From NCBI RefSeq assembly GCF_963855985.1, contig NC_087109.1:8700001-8764000 (forward strand): a DNA stretch of 64,000 nt. Reading direction: 5' to 3'. Source of the DNA: Ostrinia nubilalis. Taxonomy: Eukaryota > Arthropoda > Insecta > Lepidoptera > Crambidae. The translations under genes and the position numbers were made by a program. The notes beneath the pieces were generated by a model that was not told the origin of the DNA, did not search any database, and worked only from the letters and a program-made list of their open reading frames with translations. Within the stretch, counting starts at the first letter, position 1. Each line of letters begins with the position of its first letter. Below are positions 63,125-64,000 of this stretch, piece by piece.

Positions 63125-63240
63125 ATTGGAAGAGATGGCCCTATACAGTGGCCTACACGTTCCCCAGACCTAACTCCGTTCGATTTTTACGTCTGGGGAC
63201 AAGCTAAAGAACTGGTGTACGTAACGGATTCAAACAATAG
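63125..63240 (+). pseudogene. Transposase scrap in the foldback spacer
   Basis: WIGRDGPIQWPTRSPDLTPF then DFYVWGQAKELVYVTDSN matches the conserved end of IS630/mariner-type transposases of insects (the GP.-WP.RSPDL.P.DF..WG signature around the second catalytic Asp). Only about 40 codons remain. Confidence 0.75.
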
Positions 63241-64000
63241 AAAAACTACAACGAATAGAAAACGCCTTATTAGTAATAAAAAGAGAAATGTGGCTGCATA
63301 CGACAACAGTCGAAATTAGAAGAAGATGTCTTGAGTGTATACGTTGCCGAGGCGGACATTTTGAACAAAATTTGTAATAATTAATAAACGATCAAAATAA
63401 TTATTTTCGTCTTTAATTTCAAGAAATCCACATTGAAAAACGATAGATAAAAGGTTTTTAAATTGCATAAGATAAATAATTTTTACCTGTTAGGTGTTCT
63501 ACGTGCTATTCACACAAAAAGGAGCTATAAACACAAATTTCGCAAATCAGTCCGAGTAGAGTCAATGCACTAATTTAAGGAATTTGTGAAGTTGTTGTTA
63601 TTATTTAAACAAGATTAGTATACCGTTTGAATGAGGATAGACTAGAGAAGTTTTGATAAAATCCGAAGATCGCTCTCTTTTAAAAAAAAAAATATACCCT
63701 TGTAAACTTAAATGTTCAGTCCATTTTTAACTTTTCGGAAAACTTCAAAGCTGAATTTTAAAAAAACTAGATGATATTTGCCAATAAATTTAGATTTGAT
63801 GCAACCCTACATTAATGCACGTCAAAACAAAATATTTACTTTAGGGCTGCGCTTAGTAGTTTTTTTTGAAATCGAAATTAAATGATGCGATTTGGGTATT
63901 TTGGTGAAATTACTAAAAAAATTAATTTAAAAGTAGCCGCCTGGTATGGAACGTGTTATGGGGGCTGAAAATATAGGAAATGACCCATTCTATCCGCCAA

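Larger units (their letters stand above)
61849..64000. mobile_element. Large foldback transposon (over 2.1 kb), truncated by the window end
   Basis: The text from 61870 (TTGGCGAATAGAATGGGTCA) is inverted at the very end of the window (TGACCCATTCTATCCGCCAA). Arms of about 700 bp can be followed inward to about 63125 and 63255. The left arm is interrupted by the element at 62290-62845, and the spacer holds a transposase scrap. The true right end lies beyond 64000. Confidence 0.85.

Overview
This is insect genomic DNA, most probably from a moth or butterfly. The evidence is spliced animal genes with GT-AG introns, RTE-type LINE tails, several foldback/MITE families, and the GCTTTCCGCCCGCGG-type short interspersed repeat common in Lepidoptera. 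There are no bacterial operons and I recognised no tRNA or rRNA gene. The genus cannot be named from the sequence alone.

Layout. (1) 289-480 is the last coding exon of an unidentified plus-strand gene; its 3' UTR probably runs to a poly(A) signal near 3235. (2) 4985-40570 on the minus strand is a complete gene for Mediator subunit 25 (MED25). I rebuilt 14 exons whose splice phases all agree (687 codons), with a von Willebrand A domain, the activator-binding (ACID/PTOV) domain and a Gln-rich tail with an LXXLL box. (3) 40571-46702 is a 6 kb intergenic stretch. (4) 46703-58811 on the plus strand is a complete 10-exon ACSF3 gene (mitochondrial malonyl-CoA synthetase, 632 aa). (5) 58812-64000 is non-coding and ends in a large foldback transposon that runs off the window.

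The remarkable part is the introns. At least seven of the 22 introns contain tandem copies of the edge of a neighbouring exon. Six duplications span a 5' splice site (exon 3' end, donor, start of intron): MED25 exons 6, 7, 11, 12 and 13, and ACSF3 exon 5. One spans a 3' splice site (MED25 exon 4). Two have become near-perfect satellites: 34 intronic copies of a 171-bp unit after exon 6, and 24 copies of a 154-bp unit after exon 11. Most copies cannot be used as exons because they carry stops, break the frame or lack an acceptor. The four copies of exon 12 are different: each has an acceptor-like site, an open 129-nt frame in phase 0 on both sides and an intact donor. They could add up to four extra 43-residue Gln-rich coiled-coil modules to MED25.

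MED25 may also end in an unusual way. Its TAA stop is followed by CAG TTA, which fits the CAR-YYA leaky-stop context, and by a further 21 open codons that look like protein.

The rest of the intronic and intergenic DNA is dense with mobile elements. They include a 9-copy hairpin MITE, several other TIR families, two hAT-like MITEs with exact 8-bp target duplications, a 1.3-kb mariner relic beginning 8 nt into an ACSF3 intron, LINE 3' ends, and a roughly 2-kb DNA transposon in MED25 intron 13. All family names and functions rest on protein and motif recognition by eye; no database search was run.
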